A stretch of 64,000 nucleotides of DNA, taken from contig PGXL01000008.1 of the NCBI GenBank assembly GCA_002839095.1, positions 58,643 through 122,642 on the forward strand, given 5' to 3'. This DNA is from Tenericutes bacterium HGW-Tenericutes-2. GTDB taxonomy: Bacteria > Bacillota_I > Bacilli_A > Acholeplasmatales > Acholeplasmataceae. Of this stretch, positions 27,547-37,009 are shown piece after piece. Both the position numbers and the translations under genes were made by a program. Under the pieces are notes generated by a model. That model was not told where the DNA came from, ran no database searches, and saw only the letters and a list, made by a program, of their open reading frames with translations. The stretch's first letter is position 1, and every line of letters starts with the position of its first letter.

Positions 27547-28126
27547 GACCTGCCTCCTTTATTCTAGAAAGCATCTCCATTTCGATTTTATCTAAGTTGA
27601 ACTTCGTCACAGCTGAATACGCATAAAACGTTTTAGGATGCTTTAATAAGTTCTTAATGATTTGTTCCTGCTTGAATTGATGTGTATTTGGTACCTTATC
27701 CTTCTTTGTAGCAATGATCATGACGTCAATACCTAATTCCTTAATAAAGTCATAGGTTTCTAAATCATCCTTTGTAGGACCTACCTTAAAATCGACGAGC
27801 ATGCAGATAAGCCTAAGCTCTTTTGCATGAATTAAATAGGATTCAATCATCACGATAAAGTCATTCTTAAGAGACTTACTTCGCTTTGCATAGCCATAGC
27901 CAGGGGCATCGACTAGATAAAATTCATTATCGATTAAGTAAAAATTTAAGGTTAATGTTTTACCTGGAGTATTGGATACTCTTGCTAAATTTTTACGGTT
28001 GGTTAAGGCATTAATAAAAGAACTCTTACCCACATTACTCCTTCCAAGAAGTAAAATTTGGGGTAAACGCTCGGGTTCATCCTTTAGGTCCGTTATACTT
28101 TTTATATATACTGCTTGCTTAATCAT
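27539..28126 (-). CDS. engB: ribosome-biogenesis GTPase EngB/YsxC
   Basis: Small TrmE-Era-class GTPase needed for 50S assembly. 195 residues with G1 GRSNVGKSSF, switch I NTPGKT, G3 DAPGYGYA, G4 TKKDK and G5-like YSAVTKF. engB lies downstream of lon, as in Bacillus, but a terminator separates the two. A TATAAT at 28176-28181, before the terminator, might give it a separate promoter, but the -35 is weak. It overlaps degV by 8 nt. Confidence 0.96.
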   Translation of the reverse strand: MIKQAVYIKSITDLKDEPERLPQILLLGRSNVGKSSFINALTNRKNLARVSNTPGKTLTLNFYLIDNEFYLVDAPGYGYAKRSKSLKNDFIVMIESYLIHAKELRLICMLVDFKVGPTKDDLETYDFIKELGIDVMIIATKKDKVPNTHQFKQEQIIKNLLKHPKTFYAYSAVTKFNLDKIEMEMLSRIKEAGHE

Positions 28127-28147
28127 TTCATCATTCCTTCATTTTAC

Positions 28148-28170
28148 AAAAAAAGTAGTCAGTCGACTAC
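28148..28170 (-). terminator. terminator between lon and engB
   Basis: Stem GTAGTC-gact-GACTAC followed by seven T on the minus strand. Confidence 0.85.
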
Positions 28171-28183
28171 CTTTTATTATACT

Positions 28184-30493
28184 CTATTTTAAAGCGTATT
28201 GGAATACATCATTTACATTTTCAACAGTGATGATCTGAAGTGCATTTCTGACCTCTTCTGGAATATCATCAATATCCTTTTGATTGTCCTTAGGAATTAG
28301 GATTATTTTCAATCCACTACGATGCGCAGCAATTGATTTTTCCTTTAATCCACCAATTGGAAGTACATAACCACGGAGTGTGATTTCACCAGTCATTCCG
28401 ACTTCCTTGCGGATATAACGATGTGTTACTGCAGAATAAATTGCAGTTGCAATCGTTATCCCTGCAGATGGTCCATCCTTAGGTACCGCACCCTCAGGCA
28501 CGTGGACGTGGAAATCATTAAGATTAAAGATATCCTCATCAATATTATAGGTTTTCGCATTCGATTTAATGAAGGATAATGCAGTTTGTGCAGATTCCTT
28601 CATCACATCACCAAGCTTACCAGTTAAGACAAGCTTTCCATTACCCTTATAGTACGTCACTTCTACAGGAAGTGTATCGCCACCAAATTGTGTATAGGCT
28701 AATCCTGTAGCAACCCCGATTTGTTCCTTTTCATCTGCTAAATTGTGAACATATTTAGGCTTACCAATATAGGATTCAATATTATCCTTAGTAATCGATA
28801 CACTAGGAACCTTAGTTAATAGAATTTCCTTAATTGATTTTCTAATTAATGCGCCAATATAACGATTGACTTCACGTACACCAGCTTCTCTTGTATAGTT
28901 TTGGATAATATACATTAAGGATTCATCAGTGATATCAAATTGCTTGTCATTAACACCATGACTCTTTAATTGCTTAGGGAGTAGATGACGTCTAGCGATT
29001 TGGAATTTTTCTTGTTCTGTATAAGAGGATAGCTCAACGATTTCCATTCTATCACGTAGTGGAGCAGGTACATTTTCTAAGTAGTTTGCTGTCGTTATAA
29101 ATAGCACTTGAGATAAATCATATGGTTCTTCTAGGTAATGATCAGAAAACTTAGCGTTTTGTTCTGGATCTAATACCTCAAGCATAGCTGATGCAGGATC
29201 TCCCTTATAATCAGATGACATCTTATCGATTTCATCTAATAAAAAGACTGGGTTAATCGTTTTCGCATCCTTCATGCCTTTAATGATTCTTCCTGGCATA
29301 GCGCCGATATAAGTTCTTCTGTGACCACGAATCTCTGATTCATCACGCACGCCACCTAAGGATTGTTTAACAAACTTACGGTTTAATGCTTCAGCAATAG
29401 AAATAGCTAATGATGTTTTACCGACCCCTGGAGGACCTGCAAGACATAAAATTGTTTGAGGATTTCTCTTGGTCATGATTTTAACTGCAAGATACTCAAT
29501 AATTCTTTCCTTAACATTTTCTAATCCATAATGATTTTCATCTAGCTTGGTTTTTACCTTAGCTAGATCATAATTATCCTTTGAAGCCTTCTTCCATGGA
29601 AGATCTACTAATAAATCTAGATAAGTTTTAATAATTGATGACTCTGCCATAGCAGCTGGAGTCGATTGATAGCGTGACAATTCAGCTAAAGCCTTTTCTT
29701 CAATGGTTTTAGGCATTTTAGCAGCAAGAATCTTCGTTCTTAATTCATCGATTTCTTCTTCCTTTTTCGCTTTATCGCCTAATTCATTTTGAATTGCTCT
29801 CATCTTTTCACGTAAATAGTATTCCTTTTGATTTTCATCAATAGACTTCTTGATTTCATCATTAATCTTTTGTTCAAGATCAACAATCATCTTTTGCTTA
29901 TTGATATCCTCTAAAAGCATGCGTAAACGCGCATTTAGATTTTGTTCCTCTAAATAACGATATTTGGTTTGATCTGGTGATTTTAAGTTAAAAACAACGA
30001 TATCACAGACCTTTTCAGTGGATAAGCCTTGTTGTACCTTTTCTAATACTTGATTGTTAGGAATTAGAATAGTTGCTGCATTGGATGCAACCTCTTGAAC
30101 AATCATCTTTACCAATGTTACTTCTTCATCGACATTACCTGGTATCGTATCGAGTTCATCATATTCCACAACAAAATAAGGATCAGTTAAAAAATACTCC
30201 TTGATCTTAATTCTGGATAAAACAGTTAATTTGACTTTGTATGCGTCGTTTGGTAATTTAATCTTCATTTGTACTTTGACTAAAGCGCCGTAAGGTTCAA
30301 TATCTTCAACCGTAGGCTCTTCAATCATTGGATTTTTCTGGATTAACACAACTGCATAGGATCCGAAGTTCTTTTCTGCCTCTTCAACAGCCTTTAATGA
30401 GACCTTTCTTCCTACTTCGATTCTAAAATCGTTATTAGGAATTGGAATGGTGCCACGGACGACGATTGCGGGTAGACTTTTTGAGAGTTCCAT
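28184..30493 (-). CDS. lon: ATP-dependent protease Lon
   Basis: Cytoplasmic AAA+ serine protease for damaged and regulatory proteins. 769 residues: N-terminal substrate domain ([15 protein letters not shown] onward), long coiled coil, Walker [10 protein letters not shown], Walker [10 protein letters not shown], sensor region [11 protein letters not shown], and a protease domain with Ser in KDGPSAGIT and the Lys in [10 protein letters not shown]. The protein starts at ATG 30493 with AAGGATG upstream. It has a promoter overlapped by a CIRCE-like HrcA operator, so heat-shock control is likely. Confidence 0.97.
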   Translation of the reverse strand: MELSKSLPAIVVRGTIPIPNNDFRIEVGRKVSLKAVEEAEKNFGSYAVVLIQKNPMIEEPTVEDIEPYGALVKVQMKIKLPNDAYKVKLTVLSRIKIKEYFLTDPYFVVEYDELDTIPGNVDEEVTLVKMIVQEVASNAATILIPNNQVLEKVQQGLSTEKVCDIVVFNLKSPDQTKYRYLEEQNLNARLRMLLEDINKQKMIVDLEQKINDEIKKSIDENQKEYYLREKMRAIQNELGDKAKKEEEIDELRTKILAAKMPKTIEEKALAELSRYQSTPAAMAESSIIKTYLDLLVDLPWKKASKDNYDLAKVKTKLDENHYGLENVKERIIEYLAVKIMTKRNPQTILCLAGPPGVGKTSLAISIAEALNRKFVKQSLGGVRDESEIRGHRRTYIGAMPGRIIKGMKDAKTINPVFLLDEIDKMSSDYKGDPASAMLEVLDPEQNAKFSDHYLEEPYDLSQVLFITTANYLENVPAPLRDRMEIVELSSYTEQEKFQIARRHLLPKQLKSHGVNDKQFDITDESLMYIIQNYTREAGVREVNRYIGALIRKSIKEILLTKVPSVSITKDNIESYIGKPKYVHNLADEKEQIGVATGLAYTQFGGDTLPVEVTYYKGNGKLVLTGKLGDVMKESAQTALSFIKSNAKTYNIDEDIFNLNDFHVHVPEGAVPKDGPSAGITIATAIYSAVTHRYIRKEVGMTGEITLRGYVLPIGGLKEKSIAAHRSGLKIILIPKDNQKDIDDIPEEVRNALQIITVENVNDVFQYALK

Positions 30494-30525
30494 ATGTTTT
30501 CACATCCTTTTTTGTATTCAATAAT

Positions 30526-30553
30526 AGTATAGCATATTTTTAAGAATTTGCAA
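30526..30553 (-). promoter_or_regulatory. promoter of lon
   Basis: -35 TTGCAA (30548-30553), 16-nt spacer, -10 TATACT (30526-30531). The -35 lies inside the CIRCE element. Confidence 0.7.
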
Positions 30554-30573
30554 TCTGTTTGCACGAGTGCCAA
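30547..30573 (-). promoter_or_regulatory. CIRCE element (HrcA operator) upstream of lon
   Basis: On the minus strand TTGGCACTC, 9 nt, GATTGCAAA. Against the consensus TTAGCACTC-N9-GAGTGCTAA this is 15 of 18 positions with the exact spacer. It covers the -35 box of lon. CIRCE control of lon is known in Mycoplasma. Confidence 0.75.
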
Positions 30574-30587
30574 TTTCTTTTTTTTAA

Positions 30588-30608
30588 AGAAGGGGAGCAT
30601 GTCCCCTT
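30588..30608 (-). terminator. probable terminator of tig
   Basis: Stem AAGGGGA-catgc-TCCCCTT, followed on the minus strand only by CTTT, so termination may be weak. Confidence 0.55.
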
Positions 30609-30611
30609 GCC

Positions 30612-31892
30612 TTATTTTCTAACAGCTGAGTCTAATACAAACTTATAAGCTTTGTTCAAGACAACATCATTTTGTAATGCAGATTCTGGGATGTATTTTT
30701 TGATTTCGTCAACTGGCATATTATATTTTAACGCAAGCTCATCGTATTTAGCAACAAGCTCTTCAGGTGTTGCAGTGAATCCTTCAGCCTTAGCGATTGC
30801 TTCAATCACTAATGTTGTTTTTACACGTTGCTCAGATTCAACCTTGATTTGCGCTTCGAATGTATCCTTATCAACTCCTGAAAGCTGTAGGAACATATCC
30901 ATTTCAATTCCATATTGCTTCGCTTGTTGTTCTACTTGTTCTTTTGCATGCTTAATTTCGTCAGCAATCATTTCTTCAGGAATATCCATCGATGCATTAG
31001 CAAGCACTTGAGTCATCACTTGTTCAGTAATGGTAGCTTCTGCTTCACTCTTTTTCTTGTCTTCTAATTCTTTTTTAGTTGAAGCTTTAAGTTCTTCAAC
31101 AGTTGTTACGTTTTCTTTATTTAAAGACTTAACAAATTCATCGTTAAGTTCAACTGCTGCTTTCGCTTTCACTTCATGTAGCTTGATTTTGAATACGACT
31201 GGCTTACCAGCTAGGTTAGCTGCTTGATATTGTTCTGGGAAAGTGACGTTTAAATCCTTTTCATCTCCAGACTTTAATCCGACCATTTGTTCTTCAAAAC
31301 CTGGGATAAATTGGTTTGATCCAATTTCTAATGAATGATTTTCAGCTTTTCCACCTTCGAAAGGTACACCATCAAGGAAACCCTCGAAATCAAAGATTGC
31401 TGTATCTCCAAGTTCAATTGGACCATCCTTTGGTGTTAATTCTGAATTCGCAGTTAATAAATTTTTAATTTCTGCATTGACTTCTGATGCGGTAACGTTT
31501 GTTTTAATTGCTTTCACTTCAAGACCTTTGTAAGCTCCTAATGTGACTTCTGGTTTCACAGGGGCAATTAATGAAACTTCAAAGACTTCACCACGCTTGA
31601 TCTTTGTGAAATCGACATCAACTTCTGGTTGACCTACGATTTCATAATCAGGATGGTTTTGTGCTTCATGGTATTTATGATGTAGCACGTGGTTTAATGC
31701 ATCTTCATAAAGTGATTCAACACCAAACTTAGTTTCATAAATGTTTCTAGGAACATGTCCTTTTCTAAATCCTTTGATTTCTACATCCTTTTGAACGTGT
31801 TCAAAAGCATGGTCTAAACCATGGTCAAATTCATGAGGTGTGACCTCAAATGTGAACTTCACACGGTTGGTTGTTAGTTTTTCTACTTTCAT
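30612..31892 (-). CDS. tig: trigger factor
   Basis: Ribosome-bound chaperone and peptidyl-prolyl isomerase. 426 residues. N-terminal ribosome-binding domain with the signature GFRKGHVPRNIYETKFG; FKBP-type domain at about 155-240 (GDTAIFDFEGFLDGVPFEGG, FIPGFEEQMVG); then the helical chaperone domain with EEMIADEIKHAKEQVEQQA. AAGGAG precedes the ATG, and TATAAT is present about 50 nt upstream. Divergent from the GNAT-like gene; lon follows downstream behind its own promoter. Confidence 0.97.
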   Translation of the reverse strand: MKVEKLTTNRVKFTFEVTPHEFDHGLDHAFEHVQKDVEIKGFRKGHVPRNIYETKFGVESLYEDALNHVLHHKYHEAQNHPDYEIVGQPEVDVDFTKIKRGEVFEVSLIAPVKPEVTLGAYKGLEVKAIKTNVTASEVNAEIKNLLTANSELTPKDGPIELGDTAIFDFEGFLDGVPFEGGKAENHSLEIGSNQFIPGFEEQMVGLKSGDEKDLNVTFPEQYQAANLAGKPVVFKIKLHEVKAKAAVELNDEFVKSLNKENVTTVEELKASTKKELEDKKKSEAEATITEQVMTQVLANASMDIPEEMIADEIKHAKEQVEQQAKQYGIEMDMFLQLSGVDKDTFEAQIKVESEQRVKTTLVIEAIAKAEGFTATPEELVAKYDELALKYNMPVDEIKKYIPESALQNDVVLNKAYKFVLDSAVRK

Positions 31893-31983
31893 TGTAATCT
31901 CCTTAAATTGATATATATAAAGTCGGATAGACCTTTATTATTATAACATAAAAAAATAATAGATAAAGTAAATTGGTTAAACA

Positions 31984-32012
31984 TTGAAGTTTTTGTAAAA
32001 TTAAGTTAAAAT
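31984..32012 (+). promoter_or_regulatory. promoter of the GNAT-like gene
   Basis: -35 TTGAAG (31984-31989), 17-nt spacer, -10 TAAAAT (32007-32012). Confidence 0.7.
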
Positions 32013-32040
32013 GATACTAATGAAATGAGGTGCATCTTTA

Positions 32041-33159
32041 GTGATCACGATTAAAGAAGTTAAAACCGTAAGAGAAGGTATACAATTTACTGAGTTTCCG
32101 AATAAAATGTATAAAAAAAATAAGTATTTCGTTCCTGCATTATCCTTAGATGAAAGAAACGTGTTCAACACGAAGGTTAACCCTATGTTTGAGTATTGTG
32201 ATGCAGTCAGATACCTTGCATATAAGGATGGTAAAATTGTAGGTAGAATTGCAGGTATTATCAACCATAAATGGAATGAAGCCTATAACATTAAAAAAGC
32301 TAGATTTACAAGAATTGATATGATTGACGATATTGAAGTCACGAAAGCCTTAATTGACCAAGTAACCACTTGGGCAAAGGGTTTTGGAATGGATACCTTA
32401 ATTGGACCAATCGGATTTTCCGATTTAGACCGTCAAGGGATGCTCGTTGAAGGCTTTGATCAGCTCAATATGTTTATCACAATCTATAACCACCCATATT
32501 ATATGGTTCATTTAGAAAAGCTAGGATTTGTTAAGGATGTCGACTGGACAGAGAAACAAATCATTTGGCCAACCGAAGTTCCTGAAAAGGTTGTTCGTGG
32601 TGCTGAGGTTGCTAGAAGACGATATGGCTATGAACTCATTAAGTGTAAGACGAAAAAGGAAGTTTTTACTTACATCTATGATGCATTTGATATGTATAAT
32701 GTCGCATTCAACGAATTATATGGCTTCTTTCCAATTTCAAAGAAGGCTATGGATTATTATATTAAACAAATGATTTCTCTTGTTCAATTAAACTATCTAT
32801 GGTTTGTCTTAGATAAAGAAAAGAAGGTTGTGGGATTCACAGTGATTATGCCAAGCCTAGCATTACCTAACAAGAAAAATAACGGTCATTTATTCCCATT
32901 TGGGATATTTAGAATATTAAAGGGTATGAAAAAGTATGATGTTATCGATTTATACTTTATCGCTATTGATCCAAAGCATCAAAATCATGGAATTATCGCG
33001 ATGATTTGGGAGGATGGGATTAGAGAAGGTATTAAAAATGGTGTTAAATATGCAGAAACTGGTCCAGAATTAGAATTAAATGATGCGATTCAAAATGGAT
33101 GGAAAAACTTTGAATCCATTGAACATAAAAGAAGACGTTGCTATACAAAAGCTATTTAA
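32041..33159 (+). CDS. GNAT-like N-acyltransferase family protein
   Basis: 372 residues starting at GTG 32041, with GAGGTG 8 nt upstream. The two-part layout is known from bacterial proteins annotated as GNAT-like: an N-terminal half with YLAYKDGKIVGRIAGI and GPIGFSDLDRQGMLVEGFDQ, and a C-terminal half with VVGFTVIMPSLA and YFIAIDPKHQNHGIIAMIW, which resembles an acetyl-CoA loop. The substrate is unknown. Single gene with its own promoter and terminator. Confidence 0.8.
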   Translation: MITIKEVKTVREGIQFTEFPNKMYKKNKYFVPALSLDERNVFNTKVNPMFEYCDAVRYLAYKDGKIVGRIAGIINHKWNEAYNIKKARFTRIDMIDDIEVTKALIDQVTTWAKGFGMDTLIGPIGFSDLDRQGMLVEGFDQLNMFITIYNHPYYMVHLEKLGFVKDVDWTEKQIIWPTEVPEKVVRGAEVARRRYGYELIKCKTKKEVFTYIYDAFDMYNVAFNELYGFFPISKKAMDYYIKQMISLVQLNYLWFVLDKEKKVVGFTVIMPSLALPNKKNNGHLFPFGIFRILKGMKKYDVIDLYFIAIDPKHQNHGIIAMIWEDGIREGIKNGVKYAETGPELELNDAIQNGWKNFESIEHKRRRCYTKAI

Positions 33160-33165
33160 GAGACA

Positions 33166-33197
33166 AAGAACCCGAAATTTTGGGTTCTTATTTTTTA
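33166..33197 (+). terminator. Rho-independent terminator of the GNAT-like gene
   Basis: Stem AAGAACCC/GGGTTCTT (33166-33173 with 33182-33189), then ATTTTTT. Confidence 0.85.
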
Positions 33198-33740
33198 CTT
33201 CAGCGAATCAAATTCATTAAAACTTTTCAAGGGATGTCTGTTTATTATTTTCTCTTTTAAATAGATGATGATTCCTGAGTGGAGTAAAAGTGATAAACAG
33301 ACAAACATTTGAACCTCAAAAAAGGAAAGAACATCATATTCAAACTTTGTAATACCTTCTTTGACTATATAACCATGATTTGTGATCGCATAAACCCCAT
33401 CAATGATATCAGGTCCTCCACCATAAAACACAAAAAGAGAAAAGCCAAAACCCACGATTGAAAAAAAGATTGCACTAGAGATATAGATATATAATTGAAT
33501 ATTTTTTGAAAACTTATTTTTTATATCGAGTGAAATAAAGGATAATGGGTTTCTTTGATGCAATAGAAATCCTTTGTATGTGAATTGATAGAAAAAACCA
33601 TAGATCCAAAAAACTAGAAATCCAGCAATAAAAATTGTAATTCCAAGATCAGAATACTCTATAGAAATTGAAATTAAAACAAATGATATAAGACCCAAAA
33701 TATATAATATTGAATAATATATTACCAATATTTTTTTCAT
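33195..33740 (-). CDS. small integral membrane protein, unknown
   Basis: Not recognised. 181 residues with four clear hydrophobic segments (about 5-25, 32-52, 83-108 and 142-162). A short outside or inside loop contains FYGGGPDIIDGVYAITNHGYIVKEG-like polar sequence. It follows the SGNH hydrolase gene after 26 nt and probably shares its transcript. No enzymatic motif is visible. Confidence 0.75.
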   Translation of the reverse strand: MKKILVIYYSILYILGLISFVLISISIEYSDLGITIFIAGFLVFWIYGFFYQFTYKGFLLHQRNPLSFISLDIKNKFSKNIQLYIYISSAIFFSIVGFGFSLFVFYGGGPDIIDGVYAITNHGYIVKEGITKFEYDVLSFFEVQMFVCLSLLLHSGIIIYLKEKIINRHPLKSFNEFDSLK

Positions 33741-33766
33741 CTACTTCCCCCAATAGAATAGTTTGT

Positions 33767-34369
33767 TTACTTTTTGATTTGTTTATACATTTGAATCCAT
33801 TCATTTTTAATAATCTCATGACCAAGTGGTGTAGGATGGACTCCATCATAGAGCAATTCCTCAAACTTTGTCGTATAGCTAGCTATTTGAATGGTTTCAT
33901 GTAGATTAATGAAATGTAATCTATATTCTATAACAAGCTTATGACATACATCCATAATTTGATTAAATTCCTTATTCCAAGCCTTTCTATAGACTCCCAT
34001 TTCTAAATTAAAGGGTGTCATTAAAATAATCTTTAGCTTAGGATTCTTTGCTAGCATCAAATCAAGGAGTTCTCGATAGGTCTTCTCAAACTTATCGATA
34101 GAAAATCTCTTTCTAAATACATGCATATGCCAAACATCATTAATACCAATTAAAATAGTTAAAATATCCGGATTGATGTTGATTGCATCTCTTACCCATC
34201 TCTTCTTTAAATTAGAGATTCTATTTCCACTAATCCCGCGATTGATAATCTCGCAATTTTCTAACTCTTTAGAGATGAGATAGACATATCCATCTCCTAA
34301 TCCTTTGTTTTTGGATTTTCTATTACAGTCAGTAATGGAATCACCTTGAAATAACAATTTTTCTTTCAT
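33767..34369 (-). CDS. SGNH/GDSL-type esterase
   Basis: 200 residues without a signal peptide, so probably cytoplasmic. SGNH blocks: block I FQGDSITD with the nucleophile Ser, block II NRGISGNRI, block III LIGINDVWH, block V YDGVHPTPLGHE with the catalytic Asp-His pair. Such enzymes are lysophospholipases or carbohydrate esterases; the substrate cannot be told. It lies between two small membrane protein genes (12 and 26 nt gaps), and all three probably form one transcript. Confidence 0.9.
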   Translation of the reverse strand: MKEKLLFQGDSITDCNRKSKNKGLGDGYVYLISKELENCEIINRGISGNRISNLKKRWVRDAININPDILTILIGINDVWHMHVFRKRFSIDKFEKTYRELLDLMLAKNPKLKIILMTPFNLEMGVYRKAWNKEFNQIMDVCHKLVIEYRLHFINLHETIQIASYTTKFEELLYDGVHPTPLGHEIIKNEWIQMYKQIKK

Positions 34370-34381
34370 ATAAGTCCCTTT

Positions 34382-35023
34382 CTATGTTGTTTTTTTATGG
34401 TAATCATAGTTAAAATATGAAATGAATAATAAATAGAGCACTACACTAAATACACTAAATCTTTCTGCTAAACCAAAATATGCACTTGGAACAACTCCTA
34501 TTGAAATAGATCCAATCATTAAAACAGCAAATGTCAAAACCGTTAAGATGAAATATATTAATCTATTCATTTTTTTAAATGAGATAGCCAATAGTATTAA
34601 GGAACTGATAGTTAATAATACAACCGCTATGGTAACTACGATATGCATCACATTTTGAAAATTATTAATGTCAGTATTAGATGATAACGGAAATAGTGCA
34701 TAGCCAACTGCAGAGGTAATATACATCGTTGATAACAAATAAACGCCTATTTTCAAAATCTTTATTTTTTCATTTCTAAAGGTATAGAGAAACCCAATCA
34801 TCACTAAGCTACTCAATATCCCGTAAAGTGAACTAAAAAATCTAGCGATCACTTTAGATGGAGAACTATCGCTTGTTAAGTCACTTACGGCTTGACTTAA
34901 AAAATCATAGCCAGGATAGTGGATAGAGCCTAAGATTACATGTAGGAAATAAAAAATAACTGCTAGTATCCCTATTGATAATAAAATAACGTTTAAATTT
35001 AAATAAATTCTTTCTTTACTCAT
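34382..35023 (-). CDS. DUF998-like membrane protein
   Basis: 213 residues, six hydrophobic segments. The DUF998 pattern is seen as HYPGYDFLSQAVSDLTSDSSPSK followed by helices and a central GYALFPLSSN motif. Function unknown. AAGGG precedes the ATG. First of three genes with the SGNH esterase and another membrane protein. Confidence 0.8.
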   Translation of the reverse strand: MSKERIYLNLNVILLSIGILAVIFYFLHVILGSIHYPGYDFLSQAVSDLTSDSSPSKVIARFFSSLYGILSSLVMIGFLYTFRNEKIKILKIGVYLLSTMYITSAVGYALFPLSSNTDINNFQNVMHIVVTIAVVLLTISSLILLAISFKKMNRLIYFILTVLTFAVLMIGSISIGVVPSAYFGLAERFSVFSVVLYLLFISYFNYDYHKKTT

Positions 35024-35197
35024 CTTTTTGATTTCCCTTATTTATAATTGTAAATAGTTAAAAACACACCACTTCTTTCATTTTAACTGAAATAATCTTA
35101 GATAGAAAGATTCTATAAGCAAATTCATCCTTTTTTTAAATAAATAGAAAACTTACCAACTCTAACCAAAAGGTCATATACGCTAGTATGGTATAAT

Positions 35198-35212
35198 AAC
35201 ACCTGAGGTGTT
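35198..35212. promoter_or_regulatory. palindrome over the start site of the HprK/PEPCK-like gene
   Basis: AACACCTGAGGTGTT, a perfect 7-bp inverted repeat around one base, begins directly after TATAAT (35192-35197) and contains GAGGTG, the ribosome binding site of the gene at 35216. It could be an operator or an RNA hairpin hiding that site. Confidence 0.5.
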
Positions 35213-35215
35213 TAT

Positions 35216-36919
35216 ATGAAAAAGTTTCATTTAACAAAAAATTACGCGATTATTAACTTTGATGCGTCCATCTGTGACTCTGAGGTTAAAATCATTCAAT
35301 CCAAGAGCTTTGAGGCTGTTTTAGTTCAATATGTAAGAACTTTAAGAGAAAATAAAGATCCGATTATATTATCCCTAAAGGGTATAAGAACATCGATGAT
35401 CCTAGATACCTATAAGCTATTATTAATCTATGATTTTGAAACAGTTAAGAAAAAGACAGATACATTAGGAGAACTCCTCTCCAAACGAGATGAGTTCTAC
35501 GTATTTACTGAAAAGTTTTATGATTACTGGAGAAAACTAGAACGCTTTGGTATTATTCAAGGAAATAAACAATATATCGTTGGAGCGAAAACACACGATT
35601 TAATTTCAGTCTCTGACGACTTTAATGAGCGTATTCTATATCTTTATAGAACAATCGCTCAAAACCTCTTAGGGCATGATTTTAACGTCCTAAGACAGCT
35701 TCCAGCTGGAGTGAATGCGAACTTAATGCTAGTCCCACATCGCTTTTCATTTAGTAATGATTATTTATCACTACAAAATGTATCCTTTATTACGGGATTA
35801 CTGACAAGACCTCCATTTATGATCTATTCGAATTCGAATACAAGATCAGGAATATTTAAAGAAATTGATCATAATCCATTACCTGAATTAGTCATCAATA
35901 AACTACATTATATTGTATATCCCATATGGGTAGGACCGCTACTGACATTTGTATATGTACATAGAGACTTTCTACATCATGGAGTAGCACTTTCTAATCT
36001 ATTTGAACCAGTAGCCTATAAGGACTTTAAGGATAGAAAGCCTGACCTACTCTATGTCTATGGACATAAGGATGAAAAATATGATGGGAAATTCTACCGC
36101 GATAAGGTCAATGATTTCTATATCGGATTTGTCAGTAGAAATGAAAAGAATGATTATTTCGGATACTTAAAGAAAATGCTATTAACATTACATAATGTCT
36201 ATATGATTGACCACGAGGATTTACCAATTCATGGCGCGATGGTCAATGTGATGCTAAAAAATGGTGATGAAAAAAATATCGTGATCATTGGTGATTCTGG
36301 AGCAGGTAAATCTGAAACACTAGAAGCGCTAAGAACGATAGGTGGCGATTACATTAAAGCGATGCGAGTCGTCTTTGATGATATGGGTACCTTCTTCCTA
36401 AAAAATAAAAAGGTGTTTGCTCATGGTACTGAAATTGGTGCGTTTGTTAGACTAGACGATTTAGATGCAGGCTATGCATATCAGGAAATGGATCGAGCAA
36501 TCTTTTTAAATCCAGATAAAATGAATGCTAGAGTCATTCTACCAATCTCTTATTATAATTTCATTATGAAGGATCATAAGGTTGATATGTTATTCTACGC
36601 GAATAACTATAAGGATACAGATGAAGGCTTAAGATTCTTAGAAAGTAAAGATTTAGCCTTAGAAATATTCAGAAAAGGTGAGAGAGTTGCTAAGGGTACG
36701 ACATCTGAAGTGGGACTTGTATCTAGCTATTTTGCCAATCCATTTGGACCTGTTCAAAAGGAAAAGGAAACAGATAAAATCTTAGAAAACTTCTTTGATA
36801 TCCTATATAAGGAAGGAATTCCTGTTGGTGAAATCTATACGAGATTAGCTGTTGATGGTCATCATATGACAGGACCAAAGTTTGCAGCAAGAAAATTACT
36901 TGAATTATTAACCAAATGA
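35216..36919 (+). CDS. HprK/PEPCK-like P-loop protein of unknown function
   Basis: 567 residues. The centre holds LPIHGAMVNVML followed by a P-loop IVIIGDSGAGKSETLEAL (about 358-375) and VVFDDMGTF, closely resembling HPr kinase/phosphorylase (GDSG-GKSE, then an Asp-Asp pair) and, more distantly, PEP carboxykinase. It is far longer than HprK (about 310 residues), and the N-terminal 340 residues match nothing I know. The true substrate is unknown: a kinase or phosphotransferase is likely. GAGGTG 6 nt before the ATG. No membrane segment. Single transcription unit ended by a terminator; the next gene is a Wzy-like polymerase. Confidence 0.75.
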   Translation: MKKFHLTKNYAIINFDASICDSEVKIIQSKSFEAVLVQYVRTLRENKDPIILSLKGIRTSMILDTYKLLLIYDFETVKKKTDTLGELLSKRDEFYVFTEKFYDYWRKLERFGIIQGNKQYIVGAKTHDLISVSDDFNERILYLYRTIAQNLLGHDFNVLRQLPAGVNANLMLVPHRFSFSNDYLSLQNVSFITGLLTRPPFMIYSNSNTRSGIFKEIDHNPLPELVINKLHYIVYPIWVGPLLTFVYVHRDFLHHGVALSNLFEPVAYKDFKDRKPDLLYVYGHKDEKYDGKFYRDKVNDFYIGFVSRNEKNDYFGYLKKMLLTLHNVYMIDHEDLPIHGAMVNVMLKNGDEKNIVIIGDSGAGKSETLEALRTIGGDYIKAMRVVFDDMGTFFLKNKKVFAHGTEIGAFVRLDDLDAGYAYQEMDRAIFLNPDKMNARVILPISYYNFIMKDHKVDMLFYANNYKDTDEGLRFLESKDLALEIFRKGERVAKGTTSEVGLVSSYFANPFGPVQKEKETDKILENFFDILYKEGIPVGEIYTRLAVDGHHMTGPKFAARKLLELLTK

Positions 36920-36947
36920 TAGGCGATATGATTCGCCTATTTTTTTT
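36919..36947 (+). terminator. Rho-independent terminator
   Basis: Stem ATAGGCGA-tatgat-TCGCCTAT then seven T, starting at the gene's stop codon. Confidence 0.9.
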
Positions 36948-37009
36948 CATATCTTTGACTTTTTAATTAAAGATACTTATAATAGTAATAGCACACAAGT
37001 GGGGGCTTA

